Positions 43,454 through 52,976 of a stretch of 64,000 bases of DNA are shown here, one piece after another (position 1 is the first letter of the stretch; each line of letters begins with the position of its first letter). The notes under the pieces are model-generated. The model was given only the letters and a program-made list of their open reading frames with translations. It had not been told where the DNA came from and searched no databases. The translations under genes were made by a program, and so were the position numbers. This DNA comes from Viola odorata. Its lineage: Eukaryota; Streptophyta; Magnoliopsida; Malpighiales; Violaceae. The stretch is from NCBI GenBank assembly GCA_963691705.1, contig OY829545.1, forward strand, positions 37,745,475 to 37,809,474. The letters run 5' to 3'.

Positions 43454-44020
43454 TGATAACAATCCGCCTAACGGCAAGGGCATTTTCGCCTCTTACCCCG
43501 TATGGAAAGAAAATGATCACTATTCCTATCGCTGCGGTAGGGTCGAGGCAATCGTCTCCACCCAGGAGACTGACACTCGGAGGGTTGACGTCACATAGGA
43601 GCACCCCACACGGAACTTCTAGATGACCAGATGAGCTATCTCACCGGATTGAAAACCACACGTTGGGAGGAACGCACTAACCATTACCTTGCCTGGGTAA
43701 CAACTACCCCCACACCTACCGCCATGACCTCATAACATGGGCAAACCATGAACCCCTGACGGGAACGGTTGCCCCCCAATAATCCCACTCGCGCAGAAAT
43801 GCTCATTTCATCTATAAATACCTCCACCACGAAGGAGGAAGGTAAGCGGTATTTTACTGGCCCAATCTCTGCCAATTTGACCACAAGTACTAACTTAAGC
43901 ATTGGAGTGTTTCCGCCGAAGACCCCTCCGGCGTCTTGCAGGTACAACGGACCACCGCGGATCCTAAACTGAAGAAGCCCTTCCCCCTTTTACCCTTCGG
44001 CAGTAGACAAATTCTTATCA
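43454..44020 (+). repeat. 5' LTR of Tat element A (567 bp)
   Basis: Contains a TATA box (TATAAATA, 43813-43820) in the context TCATCTATAAATACCTCC. It differs from the 3' LTR by a modest number of substitutions and tiny indels, so the insertion is fairly young. Confidence 0.93.
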
Positions 44021-44021
44021 A

Positions 44022-44043
44022 ATTGGTGCTTTGATTGAGAGCT
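44022..44043 (+). promoter_or_regulatory. Primer binding site region of Tat A
   Basis: ATTGGTGCTTTGATTGAGAG follows the LTR by about one nucleotide, the wording usual after 5' LTRs of many plant Tat elements. I did not assign the tRNA. Confidence 0.6.
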
Positions 44044-44106
44044 TTGGTTATATTAAGTGAGCATCCTTAATAACCATGCTCCATTCTTCCCGAAGCTAGA
44101 AGGATT

Positions 44107-46078
44107 ATGGCTTTAGAGTCAGATCCCGCGCTGTCCCAATCCTCCAGCATCCCGTACAACACCCGCCGATGACTTTTTGCTTTTGCTACCTCTGATATTT
44201 CTACCACAGTACAAGAAATCACTGCAGGGGGATCAGATCCTCCCTCTGGACAAATGACAGAAGCAGCTGTATTCCAGATTTGTTCCCCTTTTTCCCACAT
44301 AGCAGGACCCAGCTATCATACCCCCCAAGCGAGGGGATCTGTGATATGCGAAGCAGACAACCCTCTCGCAAACTCAATAGCGGCTCTTCGATCCCAATTG
44401 GATCAGTTGACAGAGGTGGCCGCTGGATTTACGCCCCATGCCACGGGACCCGGTGTGTCATCCCAGATGGTTTTCACTCCATCTATTGTCAACGAACGAC
44501 CGTTGTCGCCTCGGCAATCTATAGGGCTTCCGTTTTCCCTACCCTTGCCATCGGCCACCACGAATGTCCCACCGCTTGCGCGCGGACCTGTTGAATTTTC
44601 TGGGCAATACAGGGGAGAAATCCCTATCCCTGAAGAAGGTCGCCGACGTGATGAATATAGAGAACACTGGGATGATAGGCGAGGCGAGATTTTCAGAGAA
44701 CCATCCCCTAGATACAGTGAAAGATCCAGTAGCAGGGGGCGACGAACCCGAACTCCAAGAAGCCGCAGCCGATCTCCTCGGCGGCATCATGAATATGACC
44801 CTTAGAACCCTAGATACGATGTTGAAAATCCACTCCCACATCGACCTCGCAGAGTCCCTGACGGTACCATCGCGTGAGGCATCACAGGGTCCATCGGCAT
44901 GTGAAACTCCCTGCAGAATCATATGATGGCACGAAAGACCCCATCTCTCATCTTAATAAGGTGAAAGACTTTGTGCAATTCCAAACCCGTAGTGATGCAG
45001 CGCTATGCCAAATCTTCGTCATGACACTGTCGGGAGTGGCACGTCTCTGGTTCGAGGGACTCCCAGCCGGATCTATTGATAACTTCCCTCAGTTGGAAAA
45101 TAAGTTCAGGAGTTGGTTTAGCACGGCAATCCCTATCAGGAAGTCAACTGTTGCGCTATTCGATATTCATCGCAAACCGCAGGAATCATTGAATGAGTTT
45201 TTAGGTCGATTTGATCTCGAAATGTCCCTGACGCCAGGGGTCACCATTGATTTTGCAGTAGAGGCCCTAAAACGTAACTGTCGTTATAGGAAATTAAGGG
45301 ATACGTTAACGGTGGACCCACAATTGACTCTGGATGCGTTAAGACTGAAAGCGCATAATTATGCGAGAATGAAAGAGGAGAAAAATAGAGAACGGGTACG
45401 GGACATACCAACAGACCCATACTTGGCCCCTAACGTCCTGCATAGCAACGTCCCTAACACATGACCCAATGATGATTATAGCCAACGGAAAGAGCACACC
45501 GCCAAGGCCTCTAATCGGCAGAGAGTCAATTTTTTGAAAGGGAGACCCGGAGGGTCCCCCACTCGGAAGCAAGCAGTTCCGCCAAAGGGTCGGATATATG
45601 ACCCTGACCTTCCTTCCCTCATACTCCCAAGGGCGGAAATCCTAGCGATAGTTCAACAGCAAAATCTGCCCATCCGTTACCCCGCTCCCGTGAAACCAGG
45701 AGTAATCATGGGAGGAAGAGAGAACGCATACTGCAAGTTCCACAAGGTCAAAGGACACTCGACAGATGTGTACAGAGAATTAAAACTGGCCATAGAATGA
45801 TTAGTTGAAGAAGGCTACCTCGGAGAATTCACCACCAAGGCCAGAGAAGGGGCCAGGAACAATCCAACTGAAGTAATAACTGACCGTAGGCAAACGCCTT
45901 CTCACGCCACAGGGGCTAACGCAATTCCCCTCGGACAAAATAGAGAGGCTCTCATTGTTCATAGCGATCAGATGCCTATGATTAATATCATCGCGGGAGG
46001 AACACCTTACTTCGAGGAAGCTATACCACAAACGGCCGGTCCCGGGGAAAAGCGCAAACGAGAGAGCGCATAGGTAAA
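44107..46078 (+). pseudogene. Tat-type gag
   Basis: Starts MALESDPALSQSSS at 44107, with a TGA at 44170. An Arg/Ser-rich stretch (RSSSRGRRTRTPRSRSRSPR) ends at 44805. After a frameshift the capsid-like region follows (44874-45464): AESYDGTKDPISHLNKVKD, ARLWFEGLPAGSIDNF, FRSWFSTAIPIRKS. A zinc-knuckle-like CKFHKVKGHSTDVYRELK lies near 45738; it is CxxH..H instead of CxxC. Stops are at 45462, 45798 and 46071. Confidence 0.85.
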
Positions 46079-46520
46079 AATGGAGGCAATAAGCGCTTTA
46101 GACAGAATGGTATTGTCCTTCTCAGAAGAAGACAAAAAAGGCATTGTTTTCCCGCATAACGACGCGTTGGTAGTAACACCCGTTATCGGCAGTCATGGAG
46201 TAAGAAGAATCCTTGTCGATAATGAGAGCGCGGTGAATTTATTTTCGCTAGAAGCATACAACCTGATGAAGGGCCCTGACGGTGAGCTAGCGCCTTGCAA
46301 AAGACCAATTGTTGGGATCGATGGGGTACCGATCCCTGTAGCGGGAATCACGTCATTGTCAGTATTAGGGTTGTACAAGAACCGGCCTGGACCGGGAACC
46401 GACCCGGAACCGGCCTTTTTTTGAACCGACCCGGAGAACCGGTAGAACCGGAAGTATTTATATAAAAAAAAATATAAATATATATATAAATATATATATA
46501 TGTACAATAATATCAAAGTT

Positions 46521-46592
46521 TCCATTTGGTTCAATGGTTAACTCATCACCTTTTGTATTAAAGGGGAGAGGTTCAAATCCTCTTGGCTCCCA
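46521..46592 (+). other. tRNA-like module with A and B boxes, copy 1 in hAT 2
   Basis: A box TGGTTCAATGG (46527-46537), B box GGTTCAAATCC (46570-46580), then TCTTGGCTCCCA like a 3' acceptor strand, followed at once by a T run (46594-46600) that could end pol III transcription. Confidence 0.65.
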
Positions 46593-47291
46593 CTTTTTTT
46601 TTCTTTCTAAACTTAACTCATTCTCTTTCTTTTTTCCTTCTAAATTATATTAAAATTTCTCATGTATGTATATATTTTTTCTAGTAATATAATTGTAAAC
46701 TCAATTAAAAATCCTCATTTTTTTCTTTTTATTTGTTAATTTAAATATAAAATTGTATTAAGGATGTTATATGAACTAAGAAATAAATTTTTAATAGCCA
46801 TTTATATAGTTAAGATGACACATACTAGTAATATATTATTATAAATTGTAATAGCCATTTATATAGTTAATGTGTATAAAGGAAGACCATTAATTATTAA
46901 TAATATAGTTTAGGGATTATTATCAATTGTCATAAAATTAAAATTGACTAATTGTTTAGATTTTTATGCTTTTAATTTAAATTGTATTAATGTTTAAATT
47001 ACTAATGTATTATGCATTTTTCTTTTTTTCTTTTAAACTCAATTAAAAGTCCTCATTTTTTTCTTTTTATTTGTTACTTTAAATACAAAATTTTATTAAG
47101 GATGTTATATTACCTAAGAAAAAAAATTTTAATAGCCATTTATATAGTTAATATGTATAAAATAAGATCATTAATTATTAATAATATAGCTATTAATTAT
47201 TATCAATAAATAATTAAGGTTTCAGTTCTCCAACCTTTAAAATCTAGGAACCGGAAATATATATATATATATGCACAATGATATCAAAATT

Positions 47292-47363
47292 TCCATTTGG
47301 TTTAATGGTTAACACCTCACCTACCATATTAAAGGGTAGAGGTTCAAATCCTCTTGGCTCCCA
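47292..47363 (+). other. tRNA-like module with A and B boxes, copy 2 in hAT 2
   Basis: A box TGGTTTAATGG (47298-47308), B box GGTTCAAATCC (47341-47351), 3' strand TCTTGGCTCCCA, then T-rich sequence. The flanks on both sides match those of copy 1 (ATATCAAA...TTTCCATTTGG; CTTTCTAAACTTAACTC), so a block of roughly 150 bp was duplicated. Confidence 0.65.
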
Positions 47364-47742
47364 CTTTCTTTTTTCTTTCTAAACTTAACTCCTCCTCATA
47401 AATACAAAAAAAAAAAATATATATATCCGGGTCAGAACCAGAACCGGCCCGGTCCGACCCGAAAAATTCAGAACCGGCCAGGTCCGGACAGGAAGTGTCC
47501 GGTCCGGTCCGGTTCTGTCCTGGCCCAGAATCGGTAATTCCGGTCCGGTCCGGTTCTAGCCCAAGAACCGGCCCGAACCGGTCCGTGTACACCCCTAGTC
47601 AGTATACTTCAGAGAAGACACATCCAAACGCTCTGAAGAACTATTATTTCTGGTCGTAGACCTGACTCTGCCTTATAATGCCATACTAGGGCGGCCGTTT
47701 CTCAATCATTTTGGGGTAGCGATATCCCAAAAACACCTACGG

Positions 47743-48488
47743 ATGAAATACCCCTCATGGGACGGCATGGTCTCGATCAAAGGAGATCGGAAGCTAGCGG
47801 CTGAATGTTACCTGCTTATGACTCAAAGGAGTTGTGACCGCTACGTGTGCGTGACAGATGATCCCTTCGATGATAAAGAAGAAAAGCGCACTCAGCCACT
47901 GGATAAGATGATGTCAATACCTATCGGCGAGGACAGCGAAGAGAATCTCTTGGTCAGTGAGAAACTAAGCCCCGAAGAGAATGTGCAATTAACCCAACTG
48001 CTAAGAAAATGCAAAGGAGAATTCGCGTGGAAACCGGTGGACATGCCCGGAATTTCGCGAGAGGTTGCAGAACACCGGCTAAACGTTAGCCCTGACGCCA
48101 AGCCTATTCAGCAAAAGCGGCGCGTCTTATCACCAGAAAAGATAGCAGCCATCGAGAAAGAGTTACTTAAGCTCGTGGATGCGGGATTCATCCGAGAAGT
48201 CCAATACCCAACCTGGCTAGCTAACCCTGTGTTAGTTCCTAAGCCTAACGGGGATTGGCGCATGTGTATCGATTTCACTAACCTGAACAGCGCCTGCCCC
48301 AAAGATTGCTATCCCCTTCCTCGAATCGATCAGTTGGTCGACCAAACCGCTGGATATGCCTACTTAAGCTCCCTGGATGCTAACTCCGGGTATCACCAAA
48401 TTCCCATGGCCATAGAAGATGAAGAGAAAACCGCCTTCATCACCCCGAGGGCCACTTACTACTTAATGCCCTCCTCCTTGCGTCAATA
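47743..48488 (+). pseudogene. Tat-type reverse transcriptase, first half only
   Basis: The open frame of 248 residues runs from a pre-RT linker (MKYPSWDGMVSIKGDRKL) through RT blocks: FAWKPVDMPGISREVAEHRL, ANPVLVPKPNGDWRMCIDF, YLSSLDANSGYHQIPMAIED. It ends after TPRATYYLMPSSLRQ. The MPFGL block is already altered, and the YxDD catalytic box, RNase H and integrase are missing. The sequence changes character at 48488, so the rest of pol was lost by replacement, not by point decay. Confidence 0.9.
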
Positions 48489-49910
48489 ATTTAGTCCTAT
48501 ATATATACCCAGTTACAGCCCATTGAAATTCGGGCACTGGGAAGGGGAACTTAGATAGTTCTGCAGTACTTAAAAAACTTAGTCATATTGCATTTGCAAA
48601 TCCAAGGAACTTTCTGAGTTAGTTTCCAATGGGAAAGTTTAAATGCACCGTTATCTGCCAAGGTGGACATGCAAGGAGAAATTGTTGCGAAATCGAGTGA
48701 TTTCCACTGAGATTTGTGGTTATTGAAGGAACAATACCATAAAAGTTCAGGATTCATCACATTGTGAATTAATGTTAAATCCATTTGTAAGCACAAAGCC
48801 TTCTTTTCTTTTATGATTCCCGTGACCTGGGGTTGAGGTCCTTCGGCATTTATGTCAGATTGGTTTTAAGCCAATAAAAAGTAATCCACAATGAACTGTT
48901 AGCTGTAACCACTTATGGTGCAGATAAGTTACTAGGCATCAGTAAAAGTTATATAGATAAGCCCAGATCCAAATTAGTGATTATTTGCATACACAATATA
49001 AGAGATCAATTGATGGTCCTAATTTGTTTTTAGAACTGTCTCTGCATTTATTTATTTTTGCATCTTATTCTTGTGCTAACCAGAAGTACCTGTACTCTTT
49101 ATCTCAAATACTTTTCTTATTGAAGACCTTGTTGGCGTTGAAATATTGCATTACATAAAAATTAAAGCTTGGAAAAATGAATTAAGAAAAATAATTGCAG
49201 GAAGCATGAGAGAATCTCATCGAAGAGCCTGGAAGAAGCGCGCAAATGCTTTGGCACCGATGAAGACCTACTTCTGGTAATATCTCACATGATAAGAGTC
49301 ATGCCTCATATAATGTTTTATCAAAATGCAGAAGTTTTTTTCATTTGTGGTAGATAAGGCATCAGTAATGTAATTATTTTTCTTCTTTTTGGTAAATTTC
49401 CTTTCAGATATCTCTGGAGAAGAGGGAGGTAGCGGAGAGCTCGTTCATGCAACGTTCTCGGCCTGCTTGTACTTCTCTAACATAGGGTTTTTGACCACTG
49501 ATGATGATGATGGTCTGGCTGTATATTATTAGTATCTCTGTATAATGTGGGTATGACGACAACTATATCAATTGCATCCCATTTTTACGTCATGTTAAGA
49601 AATAAATATATATAGTCACTAAAGATAAAAGTGTTATTACTAGCTTGCTGCACCATTCATGAAGATGTTGTTGTCACGGTATCTATAAACTAAACTTGAG
49701 AGAGTGTATTATTGTGATAATATCATGTATCATGTAAATAACTTCACTTGATGCCCCCATAAGTTTCATATTGTATTTTTAGTAATTGTTAAAATGCAAT
49801 TCATGTTATAATTATTGATTAAATATAAATATAATTTGAAATATAAATGACTAGAATTTTAAGATTTATAATATTATAAAATGGATATATTAAGTTAGAA
49901 TATAAAAAGT
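48489..49910 (+). other. Host-like segment inside Tat element A (possible captured gene 3' end)
   Basis: AT-rich sequence unlike the rest of the element. It contains an intron end and an exon (49201-49276), an intron (49277-49407), a last exon (49408-49485), a 3' UTR-like tail and AATAAA at 49601-49606. No retroelement homology is visible. Left border near 48488, right border near 49910 where aORF1 flanking sequence resumes. Confidence 0.5.
49201..49485 (+). pseudogene. Last two exons of an unidentified host gene
   Basis: Exon A (49201-49276) follows ATAATTGCAG and ends CTTCTG before GTAATATC. Exon B (49408-49485) follows TTTCCTTTCAG. Together they read in one frame: ISSKSLEEARKCFGTDEDLL crossing to ISLEKREVAESSFM and ending RPACTSLT plus TAG. 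The splice sites, phase and poly(A) signal agree, but I do not recognise the protein. Upstream exons are absent or unrecognised, so this is a fragment. A chance alignment of splice motifs is possible. Confidence 0.45.
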
Positions 49911-51188
49911 CAGCTACGAAGGCGGTTTAATCAAGAAAAGAAGTGATATTGTCAATATTACAAAATAAAAGAGGGCACATCGGCCACAACAATCAAAAAA
50001 CGCATAAAGCATGATGCCTAAGGAGCAGTTGGTGCATTACCTCCTCCTTGCTGAGCGGATTTCCAGCAATAGAAGACCTCATCTGTGACGGCTGGGACCC
50101 TCTTATCAAAGTAGTCAGCAAGAACTTCAGCACGAAGGTTCTCTACCCCATAGTTATACATAAAAGCGTCCGACATGATTGCTCCACCTTCCTTCAGATA
50201 CCAACGGTTCTTCTCAGTGGAAAGAGAAAGCTCGGCAGATAGCTCAGCGTTCCTCTGTCTCTCCTGACGTAACACGGTCTCTTCTTGAGAAAGGCGTTCG
50301 TTTAAAGCAGCACCCTTATGTTTTTCCTCCTCCAAAGCCAGCCTGACAGCTTCCACCTCTTGCTTAACAGTCGTTGCCTCCTGCTTAGCAGTTGCGGCCT
50401 CCTGTTTGGCAGTCTCTGATTCTTGTTTGGCAATGGTAAGGGTGTCCAAGTAGCTCTGACGGTCAGACAGCAGCCTATTTATCTCTCCCTGCTCGTTCGT
50501 CGTCTCTCTAGCATTTTCCTCATCCATGTAATGGAGATGGCAGAGCGAAGAAAACACTTGGGAGCGAAGAAAGTTTATGTGCTCCTGCTGGCTCTTAGCC
50601 ACAAAGGCATCCCTTTCTCTCTGAAGAAACATCATCTCGGCCGCTAGAAAAGAGGTAGACGAGAGGATAGCGTAAGGATGAGCATCCGTGGGGAACTGCA
50701 GAACATTATCTCTGAAAGAGCGCAGGTCAATCTGGTGGGTAGCAAGGAGGGGGAGGAACATACGAAGAGGCGCCAACCATCAAGTTGGGAGTAGGGCTAC
50801 CTCTCGCGGCAGTAGGAGGAGACATCGGAACAAAATGCAGAGTAGCAGGAGAAGGAGGTCGACTGTTAGAACCCCTCGCGTTAGGGGCAAAGGATCCATC
50901 CTCACCAAGCGTTCCAAGATTAAGGGCACTAGGGTTAAAGCCTGCCATAGCAGAAGAAGAATAGATCGGGGAATCACTTAAAACGTGAGGATCACCGCCT
51001 AAGCTAGCACCTTGCGACTGATCGACAGGTGTACCCCTGCCCCCAAGGACTGTCAGAAGAGCATTAGCAGCAGACGACGAGGGACTATTTTGAAGCTCAT
51101 AGCGAGCCTTCTTCTGACGCTCTCGGAGGGATTCCGCGATAGACATGTCACCCTGGGAGGACAAATGAGCAGAAACAGCAACGGTTTC

Positions 51189-51260
51189 CTGAATAACACA
51201 GAGCGTAATAAGGAAACTGAGCGAAAAGAAAGAAAACAGTAGGGGAAGGAAAATAAATAC
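51189..51260 (-). other. Intron 2 of aORF1-A (72 nt)
   Basis: Donor GTATTTAT, T-rich body, acceptor TTATTCAG, followed by GAAACCGTTGC. Copies B and C have introns in the same place with unrelated lengths. Confidence 0.65.
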
Positions 51261-51560
51261 CTGAGTATCCAAAGAAACTAGAGGAATTCCAAAGGGGATC
51301 GTGTCAGCTGTCGCCTCCGAATGCGATAGCCTGAGAAGAAACGAGAGGCGTAGCACGCGTTTTCCTAGCCCTTTTCTTCTTTGCAGCGCGAGTTTGATGA
51401 GGCGGCGCTTGGGCAGTGTCCGGGGCGGTAGCAGTAGCCTCCCCTTCGGCAGCGGCAGCGGCAGCGGCTGCAGCAGCTCTAGCTTCGGCTTCCGCCTTTT
51501 TCTTTTGCTCTTATTTCCTCTTCCTTCGGAAATACTCAGGCTCCCAACCGGGTGGAGGCA

Positions 51561-51628
51561 CTGCATAGTTACAAAATGTTAGCGTTAGTAATTCCCTGCA
51601 ACGTAAAAGGGAAAGGCCAAACGCTCAC
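51561..51628 (-). other. Intron 1 of aORF1-A (68 nt)
   Basis: Donor GTGAGCG, branch-like TACTAACGCTAAC 25-30 nt before the acceptor ACTATGCAG. Joining keeps the frame (KCKKG into PPPGWEPEYF). Copy C has the equivalent intron at 62777-62846 with GTGAGTAT, TACTAACA and TTGTGCAG. Confidence 0.7.
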
Positions 51629-52346
51629 CCTTTTTGCACTTCTCCATATCCAACCAGTTAGCCACTTTACGGGCATCAACGCTGAAGTATAACTGAAGCA
51701 GCGTCTTCAACCAGCCATCTTCCGGGTCAGAAAGGGGTTTCCGGTTACCCCAAGCCCCATCCTTAATTTCCTCATTAAAACCGGCCCTCTATAAAGGCTC
51801 AGGCAGGTCAACGATAAAAAACCCCTCTTTCCAGCCAGGAACAGAAGATTCAATGCCCATGAGTTTCCAAGTAAAGGGCTTTAGTGAGCTATCTTCATAA
51901 CATATTGATATCACCCCCTTACGAGAGTATAGCTGGAAAATATCATGAAGCAATGCCAAAGTGGGAGATTTAATCCCTTTGAAACGGCACAATGCGGCAA
52001 AGGCGCTAACAACGCAAATCGCGTTAGGTCTCAACTGAGCCGGAGCCAAGTCAGAATCAGCCAACAGCAATTTCACAAGCGGGTCAAGGGGAAGACAAAA
52101 CCCATAATCAAATAACTTAGCATACAACATTCTACTATTATCGGGTAAAACACTGTTCAAGCGAAGTGATTCAGAAGTAGCACGCACAGGATAATCTTTA
52201 GGGAATCGAGCATTAGACTCAGCCAACTTGCGACGAATTAAGGGCAGTGTATAAAGAGAAGTGGGTGTACTATCAATTTTTTCCTCCCCGACAGACCTTT
52301 GAGGATCCTCCTTCTCGGCAGATTTTTTAGAACGAGTTTTAGCCAT

Positions 52347-52976
52347 GACTAACAGAGGAGAAAGGAAGAGAAAAGAAAGCACTAGGAGTCCGAGACCAGA
52401 AAAGAAGGAGCGGCACGGGTTATTTTTCCAGAAGGCAACAGCGTACAAGAAAAGGAGATTAAAAAAGAAAGAGGAGATAGGGAAAACATTATATATAACC
52501 CTAAAAGGGCACGACCAATTAACAACTGACACATAGCGAAGCAGCGTGACAAAGAGTAAGGCACACGCGAGAAGGTATAAGTTTTAAAACAATGATAAAA
52601 CGCTTCAGCATTCGCGTCCCCCAAGAAGACGCCTACTTCAAACGCCTCTCCGCGAAAGGACACGTGTCCCTCTTCATCATTACTTTTCAAATCGCATTAA
52701 ATGGGGGACTGCGGCATTCACTGACCTAAAAAGCAGTGCTAGCCTCACCAAACGGCACGACAATACAAAGAGGATAACGAAGAACGAATAACGGTAACAT
52801 CACAATGAATCAAACGACGCGATAAAGGTCACATAGCGTCAGCATTATTACAGAAGGAATAATATCAAATGATTTTCATGGAAGAATAAAAGAAAACAGA
52901 TAACAATGGGAATAGCAATAAAAGGGGGGATCCAGAAATCCGTTGCAGCACTTAAGACACCCCTTGAAGGAAAAAG
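52347..52976 (-). promoter_or_regulatory. Upstream region of aORF1-A with TATA-like box and G-box
   Basis: Minus-strand TTATATATAAT (about 52488-52498) lies about 145 bp, and CACGTG (52661-52666) about 315 bp, upstream of the start. The rest is non-coding spacer between aORF2 and aORF1. Confidence 0.5.

Larger units (their letters stand above)
46366..47597. mobile_element. Non-autonomous hAT element 2 (8-bp TSD GTCAGTAT)
   Basis: Ends TAGGGTTGTACA and, on the other strand, TAGGGGTGTACA. Perfect duplications GTCAGTAT lie at 46358-46365 and 47598-47605. The GC-rich termini (CCGGTTC/GACCCGG) match those of hAT 1. The interior is AT-rich with no transposase, two tRNA-like modules in direct orientation, and several internal direct duplications (for example 'TAATAGCCATTTATATAGTT' near 46792, 46848 and 47130). 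Confidence 0.93.
46080..47742 (+). pseudogene. Tat-type aspartic protease, split by a hAT element
   Basis: The first part (46080-46365) holds the active-site region RRILVDNESAVNLFSLEAYN, where D-N-E-S replaces the usual D-G/S-G/T. The frame stops at the hAT insertion after ITSLSV and resumes at 47606 with YFREDTSKRSEELLFLVVD and YNAILGRPFLNHFGVAIS. Removing the element and one copy of the duplication restores the frame, so the hAT arrived after the gene was still readable here. Confidence 0.85.
50018..52346 (-). pseudogene. aORF1 of Tat element A (antisense gene with two introns)
   Basis: Exon 1 (52346-51629) begins MAKTRSKKSAEKEDP and encodes the N-terminal domain (RMLYAKLFDYGFCLPLDPLV, LAPAQLRPNAICVVSAF, TWKLMGIESSVPGWKEGFF). 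A TAG stands where copy B has Trp (51789). Introns are at 51561-51628 and 51189-51260. Exon 2 is an Ala/Lys-rich linker with stops. Exon 3 has Pro/Ser-rich sequence and, after a frameshift near 50750, a coiled coil (50560-50200: KQEAATAKQEATTVKQEVEA) and the conserved end (GGAIMSDAFMYNY). Role unknown; the domain resembles the 'putative gypsy type transposon' family. Confidence 0.7.

Noticed and set aside
44539..44922. Overlapping minus-strand frame of 127 residues in Tat A gag
   Set aside because: It lies opposite the Arg/Ser-rich gag stretch and has no counterpart or conservation; shadow frame.
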